DNA of 36,364 nucleotides from JABSQH01 sp039194665. Its GTDB lineage: Bacteria > Actinomycetota > Acidimicrobiia > Acidimicrobiales > Ilumatobacteraceae. A model generated the notes under the pieces. It saw only the letters and a list, made by a program, of their open reading frames with translations. It was not told the origin of the DNA and did not search any database. The stretch spans positions 1 through 36,364 of the forward strand of contig JBCCVW010000018.1 in assembly GCA_039194665.1 (NCBI GenBank), read 5' to 3'. This document shows positions 33,329 through 36,364 of this stretch, in pieces; positions within the stretch are counted from its first letter, which is position 1; each line of letters begins with the position of its first letter. Position numbers and translations under genes: made by a program.

Positions 33329-33460
33329 ATGACCGATTGCACCTGCCCCACACCATGCGCCTGCGAGCGGACTGCCAATGGCTGCTGCTGTGGCACCGCC
33401 TGCGCGTGCGGATCCGACTGCACGTGCCAGTCCAGCTGTGGGTGCCCCCAGACTGCGTAG
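33329..33460 (+). CDS. Metallothionein-like Cys-rich protein
   Basis: 43 residues with 13 cysteines. It starts MTDCTCPTPCACER and continues NGCCCGTACACGSDC and TCQSSCGC. All cysteines are in CxC, CCC or CxxxC groups, there are almost no hydrophobic residues and no aromatic ones, as in small bacterial metallothioneins that bind Cu(I), Zn(II) or Cd(II) in clusters. GAGGAG six bases upstream decides the ATG at 33329; the longer open frame upstream is not coding. It stands 20 bp before an ECF sigma factor with a six-cysteine tail. A weak AATGATT half-box lies at about 33235. Metal preference is unknown. Confidence 0.85.
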   Translation: MTDCTCPTPCACERTANGCCCGTACACGSDCTCQSSCGCPQTA

Positions 33461-33466
33461 CCGCCG

Positions 33467-33472
33467 TAGAAT
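33467..33472 (+). promoter_or_regulatory. -10 box of leaderless ECF sigma transcript
   Basis: TAGAAT lies in the 19-bp gap after the metallothionein stop and ends seven bases before the ATG at 33480. Confidence 0.5.
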
Positions 33473-33479
33473 CGTGACC

Positions 33480-34046
33480 ATGGACGGGGCGGCCCGGACG
33501 CAGGACAAGCGAGACATCGTTGATGACGCGTTGCGCGATCACCGCGCGGCGTTCGAGGGCTTTGTGCGCGCCCGCGTGCGTCCTGCGCACGCCGACGATG
33601 TGCTCCAGCTTGCTGCGTTGCGGGCGATGGAGCGCGCCGACGCGCTCGAGGATCCGGACCGCGTCGTCGCATGGCTGTACCGCATTCACCGCAACATCAT
33701 CATCGATGTCGGCCGGCAGCTCGCTCGCGAGCGAGATGTGTTCGATGCGTCGGCAACGGTTCCCGAGCCGGCCGACGAGCCGGCCACCGGCCCCAGCGAC
33801 AGCAGCGTCAGTCTGGCCAAGCGCATCAATCCCAACTACGCGTCGATCCTGGCGCTCGTCGACTCCGATGGGCTTCAGTTGCGCGAGGCGGCGCAGGCGC
33901 TCGACGTCACCGTGAACAACGCGACGGTGCGACTGCACCGAGCGCGCCAGGCGCTCAAGCGCGAAATGCTCGAACACTGCGGCGTCAGCAGCCCGCAGGA
34001 CTGCGCCGACTGCCGTTGCGTGTACGAGGCCTGCTGCGCAGCCTGA
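33480..34046 (+). CDS. ECF sigma factor with Cys-rich C-terminal tail
   Basis: 188 residues. Region 2 is RAAFEGFVRARVRPAHADDV plus WLYRIHRNIIIDVGRQLARE; region 4 is ASILALVDSDGLQLREAAQA plus VTVNNATVRLHRARQALKRE. After region 4 comes a 22-residue tail with Cys167, 175, 178, 180, 185 and 186 (HCGVSSPQDCADCRC, VYEACC). No anti-sigma gene is adjacent. The layout, an ECF sigma carrying its own cysteine-rich sensor, resembles the CorE (ECF44-type) metal-responsive sigma factors of Myxococcus, which sense copper or cadmium/zinc. The neighbouring metallothionein is an obvious target. The link is inference. Confidence 0.86.
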   Translation: MDGAARTQDKRDIVDDALRDHRAAFEGFVRARVRPAHADDVLQLAALRAMERADALEDPDRVVAWLYRIHRNIIIDVGRQLARERDVFDASATVPEPADEPATGPSDSSVSLAKRINPNYASILALVDSDGLQLREAAQALDVTVNNATVRLHRARQALKREMLEHCGVSSPQDCADCRCVYEACCAA

Positions 34047-34087
34047 TCGGTCGACGGCTGGCCGCACCGTCGCCCCGGCTTCGTTGC

Positions 34088-34093
34088 TACGTT
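34088..34093 (+). promoter_or_regulatory. -10 box of leaderless mogA transcript
   Basis: TACGTT ends seven bases before the ATG at 34101. Confidence 0.5.
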
Positions 34094-34100
34094 CGCCGTC

Positions 34101-34670
34101 ATGGCCGACGCCAACGAACGGACCACGCCAGCTGATGATCCAGCCCCGGCCCAGATCGGCATCGTCACGGTGTCGGATCGGGCGAGCCGTGGCGAATACG
34201 AAGACCGCGGCGGGCCGGCCATTCGTGAGTACCTCGAACGCGTCCTCACGTCGGACTGGCAGGCGCGTGCCGAGGTCGTTCCCGACGAACAGCCTGAGGT
34301 GGAACGGACGATTCAGCAGCTCGCAGCGGCAGGGTCATGTCTGATCTTGACCACGGGCGGCACCGGCCCGGCGCCGAGGGACGTCACCACCGAAGCGACC
34401 GAGGCGGTGTGTTCCAAGTTGATGCCTGGCTTCGGAGAAGCGATGCGTGCCGTGTCATTGCAGGTAGTGCCCACTGCGATCCTGTCCCGTCAAACTGCGG
34501 GGATCTGCGATGGCGCACTCGTGATCAACCTGCCGGGCCAGCCCAAGGCGATCGCCGAATGCCTCGACGCCGTGTTCGCCGCCGTGCCCTACTGTGTGGA
34601 TCTGATCGGCGGACCATTCCTCACGACCGACCCGGATCACATCGAGGCGTTCCGCCCCAAGAAGAAGTGA
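34101..34670 (+). CDS. mogA: Molybdopterin adenylyltransferase, MogA type
   Basis: 189 residues. The MoCF_biosynth domain begins IGIVTVSDRASRGEYEDRGG and contains the MPT-binding TTGGTGPAPRDVTTEAT, then LPGQPKAIAECLDAVFAAVP and a typical YCVDLIGG end. MogA adenylates molybdopterin before MoeA inserts molybdate. Length fits the family. It has its own -10 box and is not obviously part of the zinc genes around it; no other moa/moe gene is in the window. Confidence 0.92.
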   Translation: MADANERTTPADDPAPAQIGIVTVSDRASRGEYEDRGGPAIREYLERVLTSDWQARAEVVPDEQPEVERTIQQLAAAGSCLILTTGGTGPAPRDVTTEATEAVCSKLMPGFGEAMRAVSLQVVPTAILSRQTAGICDGALVINLPGQPKAIAECLDAVFAAVPYCVDLIGGPFLTTDPDHIEAFRPKKK

Positions 34671-34692
34671 CCCAAGAAGTGAACGGCCAAGA

Positions 34693-35907
34693 TCACATCT
34701 CGATGTCGCAGGCGATGTCCCACTCGGGCAGCGGATCGCGGTAGCGAGCCCACTTCTTCGGACCCTTCTCGAACTCGCGGCCGGTGAGCACGCAGCGATC
34801 GAGTCGTTCGCGGATCGCCGCTTCGTCCATGTCGACGCCGATGAACACGATCTCGGTCTGACGGTCGCCGACCACCGGATCCCAGCGAGCCTCGAGATCG
34901 GCTCGCTCCTCGTCGGTTTCCAACTCCCACTCGTCTTCGGGCATGGCGGCGTACCACATGGCGAGCGGTTCGAGCATCACCGACAATCCGGCCTGACTCC
35001 ACAGTGCCTGCACGTCGGGCCGAGTCGCCAGCCACAAGAAACCCTTGCTGCGGAGCACGCCGGGCCACGCCTCTTCGAGCTCATCGGCGAGGCGTTGCGG
35101 ATGGAACGGCCAACGGTGCCGGTACACGAACGAGGTGATCCCATACTCCTCGGTCTCGGGGGTCTTGTCGTCACCATTGAGTGCACGGACCCAGCCGGGC
35201 GCTGTCGACGCCTCGTCTTCGTCGAACAGTCCGGTATCGAGTACCGCATCGAGCGGGACGTCGCCGCGCTCGGCGACGACCACCCGCGCTCGAGGGTTGA
35301 GCTGGCGTGCCAGCGCCACCACGCGTTCGAGTGTTTCCGTGTCGACGAGATCGGGCTTCGAGATCGCCAAAACGTCGGCGAACTCGACCTGATCGATCAA
35401 CAGGTCGCTCACCGTGCGGTCGTCTTCGTCGTCGCGACCGACGCCGATCTCGGCGAGCTCCTCGAGTACCTCGAAGCGATCGAGGAACGTCGAGGCGTCG
35501 ACCACGCTGAGCATCGTGTCGAGCTTGGCCAGCGACGACAGACTGTTGCCGTCGATGTCTTCGAACAAGAAGGTCGCAGCCACCGGCATTGGCTCGCTGA
35601 TGCCCGTCGACTCGATGAGCAGGTAGTCGAACCGACCTTCTTTGGCGAGCCGAGCGACCTCGAGCAGGAGGTCTTCGCGCAGTGTGCAGCAGATGCACCC
35701 GTTCGACATCTCCACCAGGCGCTCTTCGGTCCGGTCGAGCGCCGCCCCCTCGGCCACCAGCGAGGCATCGATGTTGACCTCGCTCATGTCGTTGACGATC
35801 ACGGCGACACGTCGGCCCTCGCGGTTGGCGAGCACCTGATTCAGCAACGTGGTCTTGCCCGCGCCCAAGAAGCCCGACAGCACGGTGACCGGCAAAAGAT
35901 CGCTCAT
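34693..35907 (-). CDS. COG0523 metallochaperone GTPase, Zur-box controlled
   Basis: 404 residues. The CobW/HypB/UreG fold starts with Walker A GFLGAGKTT (residues 12-20). The metal motif CICC (Cys71, Cys73, Cys74) of this family follows, then LLIESTGISEPMPVA and the nucleotide-specific AISKPDL. The CobW C-terminal domain contains WPFHPQRLADELEE, RSKGFLWLATRPD and QTEIVFIG. Such proteins use GTP to deliver zinc to client enzymes when zinc is scarce. The ATG at 35907 lies six bases after a TAGAGT -10 box, with a Zur-like box just upstream. A second paralogue precedes it. Confidence 0.93.
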   Translation of the reverse strand: MSDLLPVTVLSGFLGAGKTTLLNQVLANREGRRVAVIVNDMSEVNIDASLVAEGAALDRTEERLVEMSNGCICCTLREDLLLEVARLAKEGRFDYLLIESTGISEPMPVAATFLFEDIDGNSLSSLAKLDTMLSVVDASTFLDRFEVLEELAEIGVGRDDEDDRTVSDLLIDQVEFADVLAISKPDLVDTETLERVVALARQLNPRARVVVAERGDVPLDAVLDTGLFDEDEASTAPGWVRALNGDDKTPETEEYGITSFVYRHRWPFHPQRLADELEEAWPGVLRSKGFLWLATRPDVQALWSQAGLSVMLEPLAMWYAAMPEDEWELETDEERADLEARWDPVVGDRQTEIVFIGVDMDEAAIRERLDRCVLTGREFEKGPKKWARYRDPLPEWDIACDIEM

Positions 35908-35913
35908 CGGTTC

Positions 35914-35919
35914 ACTCTA
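35914..35919 (-). promoter_or_regulatory. -10 box of leaderless COG0523 transcript
   Basis: TAGAGT on the minus strand ends six bases before the ATG at 35907. Confidence 0.5.
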
Positions 35920-35927
35920 CCGACGAC

Positions 35928-35942
35928 TGAGAACGATTCTTA
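35928..35942 (+). promoter_or_regulatory. Zur-like box at the COG0523 promoter
   Basis: TGAGAACGATTCTTA matches the recalled Zur consensus TGAAAATGATTTTCA at 11 of 15 positions and shares TGAGA..GATTCT with the box at the dihydroorotase promoter. It covers about -21 to -35 relative to the predicted start of the COG0523 mRNA. Confidence 0.62.
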
Positions 35943-35947
35943 TTGAC

Positions 35948-36364
35948 TCACCAGGGCGGGAGCGGGTCGGGCAACGTCGCCCATCGATCGGGGTGCCACG
36001 ACTGTTCGTCGTCATTCAGCAGCGCCCGATCGAGCAGCCGCTCCAGGTGGTCGCGATTGAGCTTCACCCCGATGAACACGATTTCTTGGCGGCAGTCGCC
36101 CACGTTGGGATCCCAGATGCTCTCGACCCACTCGATCGACGCCGGATCGTCGGGCCACTCCTCGCGCGGCCGAGTGGCCCACCAGTTGCCGAACGGCGTG
36201 ATCGTCAGCGCCGGACCGGCCTGCGACCAGGTGCCGGCAAGGAACAGTCGGCTCGCCAGCCAACACGTCCCTTTCGAGCGGACCACGTTGGGCAGCCCAC
36301 GTTCGAGCAGCTCGGCCAGGCGCTCCGGATGGAACGGGACACGACGCCGGTACACGAAGCTCTC
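35948..36364 (-). CDS. Second COG0523 GTPase, 5' end outside window
   Basis: Only the C-terminal part, 138 codons, is present; the frame is open to the right edge. It holds the CobW_C domain: SFVYRRRVPFHPERLAELLE, VRSKGTCWLASRL, WSQAGPALTITPFGNWW and RQEIVFIGVKLNR. The same motifs occur in order in the downstream paralogue (FVYRHRWPFHPQRLADELEE, RSKGFLWLA, QTEIVFIG), so the two arose by duplication or serve different clients. Its stop lies 40 bp before the next start, and the Zur-like box lies between them. The GTPase domain cannot be checked here. Confidence 0.88.
   Translation of the reverse strand, partial: ESFVYRRRVPFHPERLAELLERGLPNVVRSKGTCWLASRLFLAGTWSQAGPALTITPFGNWWATRPREEWPDDPASIEWVESIWDPNVGDCRQEIVFIGVKLNRDHLERLLDRALLNDDEQSWHPDRWATLPDPLPPW

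Noticed and set aside
1..36364. CRISPR arrays, tRNA or rRNA genes, insertion sequences, attachment sites
   Set aside because: No regularly spaced repeats, no recognisable tRNA or rRNA sequence, and no transposase or integrase motif was seen on either strand.

Overview
The window is GC-rich, densely coded actinobacterial DNA. Many ATGA stop/start overlaps, lipoprotein genes and a secreted protein whose cysteine-containing LFDTR module I associate with Ilumatobacter-like surface proteins suggest a marine or freshwater member of the Acidimicrobiia. This assignment is inference: there is no rRNA here. I see no tRNA, CRISPR array, transposase or phage gene.

Layout. (1) 1-5299, minus: a large secreted RHS/YD-repeat protein with a variable C-terminal region and a 24-bp tandem-repeat tail, overlapping by ATGA a second exported protein that runs off the left edge. 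A 346-bp leader with mutually exclusive helices precedes the RHS gene. (2) 5646-9284: a TetR regulator, then a Fur/Zur-like box and an operon of a metal-chelate-type binding lipoprotein, a methyltransferase and an unknown protein. (3) 9330-16213: a complete LacI-controlled oligosaccharide uptake and cleavage unit (binding protein, two permeases, small membrane protein, LacI, GH13 glucosidase) with two matching operators. The binding-protein gene carries an in-frame stop codon 63 codons before its natural end. (4) 16240-24848: bicovalent-flavin oxidoreductase, small membrane protein, FkbM methyltransferase, epoxide-hydrolase-like protein, two SDRs flanking a tandem-HxlR regulator, a lipoprotein and a surface protein. 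(5) 24906-31773: membrane protein, two-domain methyltransferase, VOC protein, GNAT acetyltransferase, and an aromatic-type flavin monooxygenase divergent from a TetR regulator. (6) 31811-36364: a metal-homeostasis island. It holds a dihydroorotase paralogue lacking a metal-ligand histidine, a 43-residue metallothionein-like protein, an ECF sigma factor with a six-cysteine tail, a MogA-type protein and two tandem COG0523 metallochaperone GTPases. Zur-like boxes sit at the dihydroorotase and at one COG0523 promoter.

How the genes work together. Region 6 reads as a zinc-limitation response (Zur boxes, COG0523 chaperones, altered dihydroorotase) next to a metal-excess module (metallothionein plus Cys-tailed sigma factor). 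The third Zur/Fur-like box in region 2 may link chelate uptake to the same control. Region 3 is a classical substrate-induced sugar regulon. At least eight genes, mostly in the right half, show a TANNNT -10 box ending 6-7 nt before the start codon, which implies leaderless mRNAs. One of these appears to begin with CTG.
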